From the NCBI GenBank assembly GCA_000156295.1, contig DS999227.1, positions 32,171 through 96,170 on the forward strand: a stretch of DNA of 64,000 nt, written 5' to 3'. Positions 8,614 through 17,454 of this stretch are shown one piece after another. Under the pieces are notes generated by a model, which did no database searches, was not told the DNA's origin, and saw nothing but the letters and a program-made list of their open reading frames with translations. Positions within the stretch are counted from its first letter, which is position 1. Each line of letters begins with the position of its first letter. A program made the position numbers and the translations under genes. The DNA comes from a marine gamma proteobacterium HTCC2148. GTDB lineage: Bacteria > Pseudomonadota > Gammaproteobacteria > Pseudomonadales > Halieaceae.

Positions 8614-9443
8614 TGCTCCTCGAACAAACGCCCCAAATGATCATATTGATCCCGCACCCCGCAACTGCGCAATGCGTGCCAGGCGGTTGCAACGTTAATA
8701 GGCAGCACCGGTTTTTCAAGCCATTTTTCAATCACCGGGAATGAGGTGGCAGTCGAGAGATTAGTGCCTACCTGAATAATGGCGTCGATGTCATCGGCGT
8801 CAACCTGTCGCACCATATCCATGACCTGATGATCAGGGACCAAAGCAATAGCGTCGTGCGCATTCTCGCAACGCAGGCCAAGCACCTGCTTCACGTTGTA
8901 ACCGGAATCCTCAAAAAACAAGTGAACATTTTTGTCACCGATCGGCTGATAAGGTGTGATCACGGCGATATTTTTACCCACGTTGCCCGGCACATCCAAC
9001 GCTTCAAGAGCCGCAATGACCGCGTTGGCACCCGTTGTCAGACCAACGTCACCCACCGCTTCCTGAATTTTTTCCACAAAGCCATCGTTTCCCTCTATGC
9101 CACCCCAGAACGTTTCTGCTGACATACCCATCATCACGTGATCAGGCTTACAGGTCATCAGGCTTTCGATCGAAGCGCCTATGGTTTGGCGTAACATTTC
9201 CAAAAAGCGAATAAAATTATCATCGTCGCTCAGGTCGGCATGCTCGATCATAAAGCGACTGAAGTGCCAACTGACACCGCGGGGAATAAGCCGCTGGCAA
9301 TCATACTCAACCGAGGTATTGGTCGACGGAATGATCACGCCTATCTTGGCACGATGACCAATATAATTGTCGAGGTGGCCGTCGGTTCGCTGATCCCGAT
9401 CGCGGGTTCTGGATAAATCTATAGTCGCGTGAGTCAGACTCAT
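8610..9443 (-). CDS. maleate isomerase/arylmalonate decarboxylase-like protein, copy 1
   Basis: This 277-residue paralogue of the 6574-7350 protein contains KIGVIIPSTNTSVEYD, HVMMGMSAETFWGG, AVITPYQPIGDKNVHLFFEDSGY and IQVGTNLSTATSFPVIEKW. It has about 25 extra N-terminal residues. As in copy 2, the two half-site positions that usually carry catalytic cysteines read Met-Ser and Gly-Thr. The start at 9443 has AAGGAG six bases upstream. It sits just downstream of the FAD monooxygenase, amidase and hydrolase genes. That order recalls the nicotinate NicC/NicF/NicD/NicE set, where the last member is maleate isomerase. The analogy supports action on a diacid, but the missing cysteines argue for a different mechanism or substrate. 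Confidence 0.8.
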   Translation of the reverse strand: MSLTHATIDLSRTRDRDQRTDGHLDNYIGHRAKIGVIIPSTNTSVEYDCQRLIPRGVSWHFSRFMIEHADLSDDDNFIRFLEMLRQTIGASIESLMTCKPDHVMMGMSAETFWGGIEGNDGFVEKIQEAVGDVGLTTGANAVIAALEALDVPGNVGKNIAVITPYQPIGDKNVHLFFEDSGYNVKQVLGLRCENAHDAIALVPDHQVMDMVRQVDADDIDAIIQVGTNLSTATSFPVIEKWLEKPVLPINVATAWHALRSCGVRDQYDHLGRLFEEH

Positions 9444-9467
9444 TTTACTCTCCTTATTAATGTTCGC

Positions 9468-10684
9468 TCAGGCAACTTGCAGGCTATCGCGAACACAGTT
9501 GATCATTGCGCGCTCAAGTAGAAAGGCCTTTGCCTTAACAGGATCAGCGGCTGAATCCATTAGCATTGTTTGCCGCGATTGCTGCGTTTCCTCGTCCGTC
9601 GCTTCCATAAGTTTTTTGTTAGCAATGGTATGGTCTTGGACAAACTTCACTGCAAGATCTCGCCGCTGGCGGTTGTAGCGTTCAAATAGTGGCTGGTATG
9701 GCGCACCGTCACGAACAATATGCACAAGTTTTTCTCCCAGGTTATTGGCATCGTGCAGCCCACCATTCATTCCCATGCCGCCCAGTGGATTATTGATATG
9801 ACAGGCGTCTCCAACCAACAACACCCTGCCCTTGAAATAAGTCTCAGCGACTCTTTGATTAACGTTATATAGCGTGCGGTGCCCAATATCATAGGCGCCC
9901 TCTTTGTCCAGAGATGATGCAGACGCTGTTGAATAAATTCGTCCGACAACAAGTAAGCTTCGTCTTCGACATTCTCTGGCCGTGTGGGAAACAGCACCCG
10001 CCATATTTTTTCGGTGCGCAAAATGACGCACCATTCGTCCGGGTCCGACACGTAGTTCACCCAGGAAAGGTCATCAAACACTTCTTCAAAAGGAAATTGG
10101 GTACTCACCACGAGGAATTTTTCGTCATAGGTAAACCCCAGGTAGTCAATCCCTGCGGCTTTGCGAATCTGGCTGCGGGCGCCTTCAGCAGTGACCAAAA
10201 AAGATGCCGGGAGCTGTTCCTCTCCTGTCGCTGTATCCAATTGAACGATGACCTGGCCTGCAGTTTCAGTGAAGCCCTTGGCTTCTACATTAAAACGCAG
10301 GTCTGCACAGTCGATACCCTCAAGCACAGCGGCCACCAGCCGCGTGAACTCGTACTGTTCGAGTTGCAAGCGAAACGGATAGCGTGTGCTATCGGCCAAT
10401 AAATCCATTTCAAAGTTGGCCACCTCACCACTGCGGCGATCACGATACTGATAGCGGTCAGCGATCAGGCCTTTGTGTAACATTTCATCAATAATCCCAA
10501 AGCCAAGATCGGCAATCATTTCTAGGCTGGGCGGATGAAAAGTAGATGCGCGCAGGTCGACCGGCAGTTCTGGCTCTTTTTCTAACAGAACCACAGACAC
10601 ATCTCTGCTCGCCAGGTATAGCGCCAACAGACAGCCGGCCGGGCCAGCGCCTGCAATAACGATGGGAGCTTGCGAATTACTCAC
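9468..10684 (-). pseudogene. FAD-dependent monooxygenase with a frameshift
   Basis: Two frames together make one aromatic-hydroxylase-type flavoprotein. The N-terminal frame (from GTG 10684) has the FAD motif IVIAGAGPAGCLLALYLASR and runs in family register to about FIQQRLHHL. The C-terminal frame carries DKEGAYDIGH and the second FAD motif GRVLLVGDACHINNPLGGMGMNGG. The register changes near 9910-9914, where one base appears to be missing on the coding strand. Such enzymes hydroxylate or cleave phenolic and heterocyclic rings with NAD(P)H and oxygen. Flanking genes in the run are intact, so this could be a recent mutation or a sequencing error. Resequencing this short region would settle it. 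Confidence 0.8.
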
Positions 10685-10687
10685 GGG

Positions 10688-11284
10688 TCAACTCACCCCT
10701 TCGAGCGCAGTTAAAACATCCGCCAGATTCCAAACATCTGCGTATTTTGCGTGCATGTCAAAAAGGTTCGCCTCGTGCGCGTCACTATTGCGATCACCTA
10801 CCGCCTCTCGTGGAACCACCACCCGGTAGTCGTACTGCAATCCGTCGACCACGGTGGCTCGCACGCATCCACTTGTTGTAAGTCCGGTAACCACCAGAGA
10901 GTCGACCCCCTTTGCCCTTAACATGCTATCGATATCAGTTGCTCTGAAAGCGCTTGCCCAGTGTTTCTCAATCACCGGCTCGCCAGGCTCAGGGCTCAAG
11001 CGCTGATCCACTTTCACCCAGCGGGAGTCAGCAGTCAGTACGTTCAATGCTGGCACACGATCCCGAAAAACACGCGCCTGGCTCTCGTTGTGGTAGACCA
11101 CAGAAGTAAAAAACACCGGGCGCTGCTGCCGCCGAAATGTCTCCAACAACATTTTATTGGCAGCCACCACCTCGGGGCAGGCGCACCCGAGAGGGCAGTC
11201 AGGGTTGGTAAAACCCTCGATCATATCCACTAGCAAGAGTGCTGGACTTTTGCCCAAGCCAAGAGACTCCCTGTTAAGATCCAT
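10688..11284 (-). CDS. isochorismatase-family amidohydrolase (maleamate amidase-like)
   Basis: The 198-residue protein has the full catalytic triad of the cysteine hydrolases of this family: Asp in LLVDMIEGF, Lys in VIEKHWASAF and Cys in LTTSGCVRATVVD. Members hydrolyse N-carbamoylsarcosine, nicotinamide, isochorismate or maleamate. The spacing and the GCVRATVVD box fit the N-carbamoylsarcosine/maleamate amidase branch. It is followed after three bases by the FAD monooxygenase frame and preceded by an alpha/beta hydrolase, as in nicotinate-type pathways. A second family member lies at 31625-32290. I infer that it releases ammonia from an acid amide formed by ring opening of an imide. Confidence 0.85.
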   Translation of the reverse strand: MDLNRESLGLGKSPALLLVDMIEGFTNPDCPLGCACPEVVAANKMLLETFRRQQRPVFFTSVVYHNESQARVFRDRVPALNVLTADSRWVKVDQRLSPEPGEPVIEKHWASAFRATDIDSMLRAKGVDSLVVTGLTTSGCVRATVVDGLQYDYRVVVPREAVGDRNSDAHEANLFDMHAKYADVWNLADVLTALEGVS

Positions 11285-11287
11285 GCT

Positions 11288-12100
11288 CTAGTACTCCCTG
11301 GATTTATTTCGAGTGCTAAAAAATTCACGAAGAATCACTGCCATTTCTGGCGCATGCTGCTCACAAGCATAAGTGCCCGCACCTTGCGGCAACGTCGCCG
11401 TATGCCCATCACGCAACAGCGCAAGGGTTGGGGCTACTGCGGTTTTCAGCAAGTCCTCATCACCCGCAAAAGCGAGTACCGGGCAGGTAACGGCAGCCAC
11501 CTGCCCAGCGAAATCCTGGGCGCATACCGCGCGGTACGAGGCCTGGTAGGCGTCTCCACAGGACAATGCACTGAGCACTTCCCGCTGGATAAGCTGCACA
11601 GGCACACAGCGCTCCTTGCCTGAAATTCGTTGCCACATCGCCAACAAATGACTGCCGTCAACCTGCGCCGGCAAAGTGCTGGCTTTTGCAGGTAATGCCT
11701 GACGTTGCGATTCGCTCAACAATGTAGGTCCACAAAGGGCGAGCGCAGCAAAACGCTGGGGTTGTTCCACCGCCATCTGTACGCCGATAGCAGCGCCAGT
11801 GTGGTGACCAAAGAGCATGCACTCCTCGACGCCCACTGCCTGCAGGAACTCCAGCAATTGATTGGCAAAAGCAGCGACAGTGCACTCTTGCGTCAGAGCA
11901 TCGCTCAGGCCAAAACCCGGTGTATCGGGGGCGATAAGATGAAATTGATCGGCCAATTGCGACATCAACGAAAGATACATTGCCGAGTGGCTAGGCGTCT
12001 GGTGCAATAAAACCAGCCGCGGACTGCGCGGGTCACCCGCATAACGATAATGAACCTGCCCACTACCGGTTTGCGCGTAGGCTCGCCCGATAGATTTCAC
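11288..12100 (-). CDS. alpha/beta hydrolase with His at the nucleophile position
   Basis: The 270-residue protein has the alpha/beta hydrolase layout: oxyanion region VLLHQTPSHSAMY, APDTPGFGLSD, nucleophile elbow and a late acidic strand (FAGDEDLL). The elbow reads G-H-H-T-G (residues 98-102), so the usual Ser, Asp or Cys nucleophile at residue 100 is His. The C-terminal catalytic His is also not obvious. The enzyme may work by an unusual mechanism or may not be a classical hydrolase. Its start overlaps the stop of the aldehyde dehydrogenase as ATGA, so the two are coupled. Position suggests a role like NicD (deformylase), but this is inference. Confidence 0.75.
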   Translation of the reverse strand: MKSIGRAYAQTGSGQVHYRYAGDPRSPRLVLLHQTPSHSAMYLSLMSQLADQFHLIAPDTPGFGLSDALTQECTVAAFANQLLEFLQAVGVEECMLFGHHTGAAIGVQMAVEQPQRFAALALCGPTLLSESQRQALPAKASTLPAQVDGSHLLAMWQRISGKERCVPVQLIQREVLSALSCGDAYQASYRAVCAQDFAGQVAAVTCPVLAFAGDEDLLKTAVAPTLALLRDGHTATLPQGAGTYACEQHAPEMAVILREFFSTRNKSREY

Positions 12101-13536
12101 TGTTCTTCCAGCGCCAGGCTAACCCACTTGAGCTCAGTAAATTCTTCTGTGCTGTATTTACCGCCGCTGCGGCCAATACCTGACATCCCATAACCTCCTA
12201 TGGGTGCCAGGGCATTGCTCTGGAAAGAGTGCATGCCTATGTGCACGCTGCCCGCGCGAATCTGTTTTGCTGCGGTGAATCCCCACTGCACGTTATGGGT
12301 CAGCACCGCTGCAGATAATCCGAAGTCGCTGTCATTGGCGACAGCAATAGCTTGTTCGAGGTCATCAACCGCCACCACCGATGCCAGCGGACCAAAGCTT
12401 TCATCGCGCCACAAAGTGCTGTCTCTCGCGGGTTCCAGCACCACGGTAGGTTGCAAGGTCAAACCATGCTCAACCTCACCTCCGGTAAGTAGCGTCGCCC
12501 CTGAGGCCAGAGCAGACTCGATATGCGCTAACACCTTCTCCAGCGCGCTTCGGTTTATCAGCGGGCCGTAACGGCTTTTTTCGTCACGAAGATCACCCAG
12601 TTGGATATTTTCACAATGAGCTTTGAGCGCCGCCAGGAAAGCCTGCTCAATCTCTCGTTCAACGACGATCCTCGAATTGGCCATGCATATTTGTCCGGCA
12701 TGGGTAAAAATTCCCTGGGCTGCTATTTCTGCGGCCTTCACCGGATCCGCATCACGCAACACCAACAGCGCACTCTTGCCACCCAGTTCGAGCTGGCAGC
12801 GACGCATATGTTTCATGGACTGAGCACCAATGGCAATTCCCGTCTGCGTTGATCCCGTAAGGGCAATGCAATCAACCTGCGGATGATCTACCAGAGGTGC
12901 GCCGCACTCCTCGCCGAAACCAGTGATCACACTCACTGCTGCAGAAGGCACTCCCGCATCGAGCAGTAATTGCCCAAAAGCCAAGGCGGTGAGCGGCGTT
13001 TCCTCAGAGGGTTTAATTACCACACTGTTGCCAGCCGCCAGCGGGAATGCCGTCATTTTAGTAAGCAGCGACAAGGGGGCATTGTAAGGGGAAATAACAG
13101 CGACAACTCCCATTGGCTCACGAAACACCATGGAAATGCGCCCAGGACTATCATTGGGAAAAGTGTCACCGTAAAGGCGCCGGGCCTCCCCCGCCGCTGT
13201 TCGCAACAAATCGATCGTGTAGGCAATCTCTCCCTTCGCCTTAAGAATAACGCTACCACTCTCATCGATCAGCTTATCAAGAAATCGACCTTCGCCCTCA
13301 GCTGCTACGATATCGGCAGCTCGCAAAAGGCATGCTTCGCGTTCTCGTGGTGCCAATGCTGACCAGGACTCGAAACCCCGTCGAGCGCAGGTAACCGCAG
13401 CGCTTACATCATCGGTCGCAGCCTGCGCCACACGAGCCATCGGTGTCTCGGTTGCGGGAGCCAATACATCAAAATACAGTCCAGATGCTGAAGGCTGCGT
13501 TATTCCGCCGATAATCAGATCATGTTGATCCATCAA
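12097..13536 (-). CDS. NAD(P)-dependent aldehyde dehydrogenase
   Basis: The 479-residue protein is a standard ALDH. It has the cofactor-fold segment VISPYNAPLSL, the VIKPSEETPL block, GSTQTG, catalytic Glu in LELGGKSA and catalytic Cys in HAGQICMAN. The residue pattern SPYNAP (not PWNFP) and QICMANSR resembles the vanillin/salicylaldehyde/benzaldehyde dehydrogenase branch. It would oxidise an aldehyde made by the flavin enzymes in the same run. It is cytoplasmic and coupled to the following hydrolase gene. The actual substrate, perhaps a formyl group on a pyrrole or phytyl aldehyde, cannot be read. Confidence 0.85.
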   Translation of the reverse strand: MMDQHDLIIGGITQPSASGLYFDVLAPATETPMARVAQAATDDVSAAVTCARRGFESWSALAPREREACLLRAADIVAAEGEGRFLDKLIDESGSVILKAKGEIAYTIDLLRTAAGEARRLYGDTFPNDSPGRISMVFREPMGVVAVISPYNAPLSLLTKMTAFPLAAGNSVVIKPSEETPLTALAFGQLLLDAGVPSAAVSVITGFGEECGAPLVDHPQVDCIALTGSTQTGIAIGAQSMKHMRRCQLELGGKSALLVLRDADPVKAAEIAAQGIFTHAGQICMANSRIVVEREIEQAFLAALKAHCENIQLGDLRDEKSRYGPLINRSALEKVLAHIESALASGATLLTGGEVEHGLTLQPTVVLEPARDSTLWRDESFGPLASVVAVDDLEQAIAVANDSDFGLSAAVLTHNVQWGFTAAKQIRAGSVHIGMHSFQSNALAPIGGYGMSGIGRSGGKYSTEEFTELKWVSLALEEQ

Positions 13537-13549
13537 AGTAATGCCTTAC

Positions 13550-14821
13550 TTAACGTGTGCCGAATTGTGCCTGCTCGCTGCCTTCAATTTCCATCTGGGC
13601 AGCCATTAGTCTACCGCGTTCCGCTGGAAAAGCCTGAACCAGTCCCATACACAGATCTCGCAAGGCACGAGCGGGCACGCCATGGTTCCCAGTACCTCCA
13701 CCTGTGCCGTTGGCCTTGACGCAATAGGTTGCCAACTTAAAGGCTGACTCCGCCACCACGCCTTTGCATAGGCGCCAACGCTTGACCACTTCTTCCTTAG
13801 AAAGAATCGGAGAATCGCTGCTCTCTAGGTCAACCTGACGACGCAGCCAGATAGAGGCGGTCTCGAGCTCGACCAACATATGCCCTATAAGCTCTTGCTG
13901 GAATGGCGCTGTACCCACCGGTTTGTCGCTGTCAGCAAATGTTTTAGTGCGCAGTTGATCAATTGTGTAATTGTAAAGGCTATGTGCCGCTCCAAGATAG
14001 CAGGCGATTCCCGCTACCTGGTTGCCCACAAAGCTACCCCGGCTCATTTGCATGCAGCGCGTAAATGCCGCCGGTATTGCCAGCGCATCAACTGCAGCAA
14101 CAAAAACGTCCTCGAGGATAATGCCGTGAGTCGCGGTACCACGCATTCCAATGGCATCCCAGTGTTCTCTCTCGCTGACGCCCTGGGCATCCTTGTCCAC
14201 AAAAAATGTGCACAAACCCGCCGCCGTATCATGTCCCTCGAGCGAGGCAGTGACCAGATATCGATCCGCCACTCCGGTTGCGCAGCCAAAAGACTTCACG
14301 CCCGTAAGGCGGTATCCGCCCTCTACGGGCTTGGCGCGAGTACCAATGGTGATCGCCGCATTTTCTGACTTTACTGATTCACTGGCAAAATTAGCCAACC
14401 ACTTGCCCTCGGTTCCCATGGTGTGCAGTACCTGTTCTGCAAACGCGCGTACCGCAGGAGCTTCCTCTTCGTTAAAAAGGCCTTCATCAAGTGCCTCCAG
14501 CGCCAGAAGGCCCCGCGAAGCAGAGCTGCAATGAAAGAAGAATGTTAATGCCGTTGAGGGACAGGCGGTTGCGATGGCAAATGTGGCTGCACACAAGTCT
14601 CGCAAGCCGCCGCCAAGGCCGCCATAAGATTCAGGCACAATAAGCCCAAGCAACCCCGCCTCACTCAGCGTTTTAATATGAGGCACATGGAACTCACCCT
14701 CTGCATCCACCGCGGCAGCCTGTTGCGCCAGTGCGGGCAATACGCTCTCGACTCGCTGCGCCCTGGCGAGTTCCTCCGCTGACATGTTTTCAATAAATGC
14801 CTGACCGGTAAGTTGCTGCAT
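13550..14821 (-). CDS. acyl-CoA dehydrogenase-fold flavoprotein, probably not a classical dehydrogenase
   Basis: This 423-residue protein has the acyl-CoA dehydrogenase fold: helical N-terminus, LSEAGLLGLIVPESYGGLGGG, the beta domain with GYRLTGVKSFGCATGVADRYLV and the C-terminal helical domain. The C-terminal segment around TGGGTGNHGVPARALRDL lacks the Glu usually found near the GG-Y-T site. This places it nearer the flavin monooxygenase members (DszC/HpaH-like) or a dehydrogenase with another base. It lies in the same run as the bilin-reductase-like gene, 18 bases downstream of it. A role in oxidising a heterocyclic intermediate is plausible. A reduced-flavin supplier was not seen in the window. 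Confidence 0.75.
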   Translation of the reverse strand: MQQLTGQAFIENMSAEELARAQRVESVLPALAQQAAAVDAEGEFHVPHIKTLSEAGLLGLIVPESYGGLGGGLRDLCAATFAIATACPSTALTFFFHCSSASRGLLALEALDEGLFNEEEAPAVRAFAEQVLHTMGTEGKWLANFASESVKSENAAITIGTRAKPVEGGYRLTGVKSFGCATGVADRYLVTASLEGHDTAAGLCTFFVDKDAQGVSEREHWDAIGMRGTATHGIILEDVFVAAVDALAIPAAFTRCMQMSRGSFVGNQVAGIACYLGAAHSLYNYTIDQLRTKTFADSDKPVGTAPFQQELIGHMLVELETASIWLRRQVDLESSDSPILSKEEVVKRWRLCKGVVAESAFKLATYCVKANGTGGGTGNHGVPARALRDLCMGLVQAFPAERGRLMAAQMEIEGSEQAQFGTR

Positions 14822-14839
14822 AGCCTAATTCTCCTTGGC

Positions 14840-15592
14840 TTACTCGTCTTCGCCGATGAGCAGTGCCCGCTGCGCGGCCACAGCATCTTCACCGATCATG
14901 GATGTAATACGCTCCCAAACTGGATCTACGTCCGGGTTGAAAATAATCTGCTTGTTCGCCAGGTTGCGAGCTCGCAACTGTGCGGTATTGATACCGGCAC
15001 ATGCCGACTCCGACACGCCCTTATTCAACACGTTAAACCAGTGTTTCATATAGGCTTGTACCGTCGATTCAATACCACTAAAGGCTTCTTCTGTTGCTCG
15101 CTTTGCCAGCATCCAGGGCGACATGATTGCATTCTGCCGCGGCGAAAGATGCGCCACGCTCAGGCCATCTATGGCACCTCCTGTTTCAAAGGCATCGGTG
15201 AGCGGTGCAAATACCTCGTCCATATAGGCAAGGTTGCTACCTAAATCCAGCCGCGGAATAAGGTCGAGGTGAAAAGCGAAATGCTCTCCTGCTTTTACCG
15301 AGTCCAGTGTGAAGTGAGGTACTGCACTGTCTCCCGGCGTAAACGCAAACAGCATGTGGCTGTCCAACTGAATAGGCTCCACTGCCAAGGAACAGGTCAC
15401 CACTCGAAACAGGGGACTGCCGGTAAACAAACGCACATTGCCAACCTCTCCCTGCACCATAGGCAATTGACTCAACAGAGGCATCCACGGCCTGTCTCCC
15501 TCGCTTTTGCACTCAGTCAGGCCCAGCTCGGTCACCACGCTGTGCAGCGTATCGCTGAACAACTTTTCCGGCAGAGATCGCTTATCACTCAT
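14840..15592 (-). CDS. ferredoxin-dependent bilin reductase-like protein
   Basis: I read this 250-residue protein as a distant member of the FDBR superfamily (PcyA/PebA/PebB/HY2, related in fold to RCCR). Matching blocks are an FRVVTC strand, the central VPHFTLDSVK (Asp97, where family members have a conserved Asp in FP-x-L-G-x-D), FHLDLIPRLD, the SPWMLAKRATEEAF and AYMKHWFNVL helices, and a C-terminal DPVWERITSMIGED. FDBRs reduce linear tetrapyrroles with electrons from ferredoxin. The start at 15592 has GGAG six bases upstream and is preferred over 15604. A Crp/Fnr-type box lies 79 bases upstream. The sequence match is weak in absolute terms. Structure prediction against PcyA and RCCR would be decisive. 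Confidence 0.65.
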   Translation of the reverse strand: MSDKRSLPEKLFSDTLHSVVTELGLTECKSEGDRPWMPLLSQLPMVQGEVGNVRLFTGSPLFRVVTCSLAVEPIQLDSHMLFAFTPGDSAVPHFTLDSVKAGEHFAFHLDLIPRLDLGSNLAYMDEVFAPLTDAFETGGAIDGLSVAHLSPRQNAIMSPWMLAKRATEEAFSGIESTVQAYMKHWFNVLNKGVSESACAGINTAQLRARNLANKQIIFNPDVDPVWERITSMIGEDAVAAQRALLIGEDE

Positions 15593-15670
15593 TATTTTCT
15601 CCATTGAGGGGGCACTGGAAACAGTAACTAATATTGCCGTTCAGTCTGAACCGGGCAGCGTTATGCAGCC

Positions 15671-15684
15671 TTGATATTTCTCAA
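15671..15684. promoter_or_regulatory. Crp/Fnr-type box TTGAT-ATTT-CTCAA
   Basis: Nine of the ten positions of TTGAY-N4-RTCAA match. It lies just after the nitrilase stop and 79 bases before the bilin-reductase-like start, a distance similar to that of the box before the RCCR-like gene. It could give the lower part of the run its own promoter. Confidence 0.55.
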
Positions 15685-15696
15685 TTGTGCTGCGCG

Positions 15697-17394
15697 CTAT
15701 GGACAGCGCACTATTGCTGAAGCCAGGTCCCAGGGACGATTGGCCAGCAAGTCTGTATTTTGTGAAACCACTTTATGCGCAGCGTTTGCCGGACGCAGGG
15801 TCACTGCATTAACACCGGCCGCGCTATCACAGCGATGCCAGATTGGCTGGCTCAGCAAACCGTCAAACTCTCGTTCTTGCCACTCTGTCATCACTGTAAA
15901 ATCTGTTTGCAACTCGGTAGCAAAACCCGGGCCGTGCACCAAGCTGTCAGCAGCTACCAGCAAGTTAATGCGATTCTCGGCGGAGCGTTCCAACAAACCA
16001 TTGTGTAACTCCCAGTCTTCCAGCGGCGACAGCGGCACTGCCGCAACTTCCACCCCCGACATCGCCAGCAAACGGAAAGTCTCAGGGTAAATCGAATCAT
16101 CGCTGGTAAGCACTGCCAACCGCCCAAAAGGCAATTCAAGAGAAATAAACTCATCTGCCAACTCGCTCCAGGCAAAGCGCTGTGAATGATGCACCTGACC
16201 CTGGCGCAGCAGTAAGCCGTCGCTACCCAGAACCACTGCACAGTGTTGCCAACCATCGTTATTTGCGGGTAACACCAGGGACGTAGTAAGGAAAGCCTCC
16301 CCACAAAGCAACGGCAATGTGGCCAGCACTTTTAAAGAAAAATCTGCAGCACGCTCAGGGTCTGAGGGATCTGGAATCATAGGCGGCAAAGCGATCAGTT
16401 GCGCACCCTGCGCGCGGGCAGTAGCAATATGTTCCATTGTTTCATCAAGGTTTATAGCACTGTGCGACGTCACCACGGCAGCGTGTAATACACTCACCCC
16501 GTTCATTGCTGGCAGTGACTGCCCAGCCGGATCCTCGGCGATGGCGATATATAATTCTGGTCGACGGCTGGCAAAAACATCCGTCCCATCGGGCCTGCGC
16601 TTGTTATCGGCCAACGCAGGCTCGATATCAGCGAACACAAAACCTTCCTCGTCAGGTGACGCCATTGCGAGCACTGTTCCATCCGGCGCAACAATCTGAC
16701 TCTCGCCGGCACCGTTTAAAAACTGCGGTGGAATACCGGTGCCCGCACTAATGGCACCCACCATCGCTTCCGGCACCAGCGGTCCCACCTTGTTTGCTGC
16801 AACCACAAACACCTTGTTTTCGCCAGCTCTAACCGGAATATGCAGGGAGGCCTCGTCGGTAGCAAAGGAATTAAGGCTGTTAAGAATGAGCTGAGCACCT
16901 TCGAGAGCGAGGCAGCGCGGAGTTTCGTTAATAACCCCATCCATACAGGCGTAAAGACCTACTCTGCCTACAGCAGTTTCAACGACTGGACCCTCACTGC
17001 TCGCACGTTGAAGAAAATCATTTTCGTGCCCGATATAAATCTGCTTGGTATTGTCTGCGAGCAATTTTCCGGTATCGGAATACAAAAGACTGGAACCGGT
17101 CGCTTCACCGTGCTCTCGCTGCACGGTACAGTTAACCACTACGTGAATTTTTAGCTCTGCCGCTTTGCTAGCGATCGCTTCAAGAAAAGATCCATCCAAG
17201 GGCACTGACACATCGAAGCAATGCTGTTTATCGTCATACCAGGATAAGTGGTTACAAAATTCGGGCAGCACCACCAAATCAGGATCGCAGCTCTTAGTTT
17301 GCTCCAGCCAATGCAGGCAGCTTGCCAGGTTGGTCTCAAGATTTGCCCCAATATGAAATTGCGCCACTGCAACACGCACGCTCTTTGCCTTCAC
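15697..17394 (-). CDS. double-domain nitrilase/amidohydrolase, second domain degenerate
   Basis: The protein contains two carbon-nitrogen hydrolase domains in tandem (about 565 residues; single-domain members have about 270-300). In domain 1 the catalytic Glu (VVLPEF) and Cys (LYACMDGVINETPR) are visible, with the Lys probably in DNTKQIYIG. In domain 2 the equivalent region reads VLTSDDSIYPETFR, with no Cys, and the Glu region reads LIALPPM, so this half is probably structural. The family cleaves nitriles, amides or ureido groups. The start is taken as GTG 17394 (AAGGAT upstream, directly before VRVAVAQF); the longer frame from 17499 has no family homology at its N-terminus. It is the first gene of the minus-strand run. 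Confidence 0.8.
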   Translation of the reverse strand: MKAKSVRVAVAQFHIGANLETNLASCLHWLEQTKSCDPDLVVLPEFCNHLSWYDDKQHCFDVSVPLDGSFLEAIASKAAELKIHVVVNCTVQREHGEATGSSLLYSDTGKLLADNTKQIYIGHENDFLQRASSEGPVVETAVGRVGLYACMDGVINETPRCLALEGAQLILNSLNSFATDEASLHIPVRAGENKVFVVAANKVGPLVPEAMVGAISAGTGIPPQFLNGAGESQIVAPDGTVLAMASPDEEGFVFADIEPALADNKRRPDGTDVFASRRPELYIAIAEDPAGQSLPAMNGVSVLHAAVVTSHSAINLDETMEHIATARAQGAQLIALPPMIPDPSDPERAADFSLKVLATLPLLCGEAFLTTSLVLPANNDGWQHCAVVLGSDGLLLRQGQVHHSQRFAWSELADEFISLELPFGRLAVLTSDDSIYPETFRLLAMSGVEVAAVPLSPLEDWELHNGLLERSAENRINLLVAADSLVHGPGFATELQTDFTVMTEWQEREFDGLLSQPIWHRCDSAAGVNAVTLRPANAAHKVVSQNTDLLANRPWDLASAIVRCP

Positions 17395-17454
17395 CCTCTG
17401 ATATCCTTTTATGCCTATTAAACGCCAGCTTAATGGGGCCCGACACCGTCCCGA

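Noticed and set aside
8610..12100. Straight nicotinate (nic) degradation cluster
   Set aside because: The order FAD monooxygenase, amidase, hydrolase and isomerase-like resembles nicC/F/D/E. However, no 2,5-dihydroxypyridine dioxygenase or nicotinate hydroxylase is present, the isomerases lack the cysteines, and RCCR/FDBR-type genes point elsewhere.
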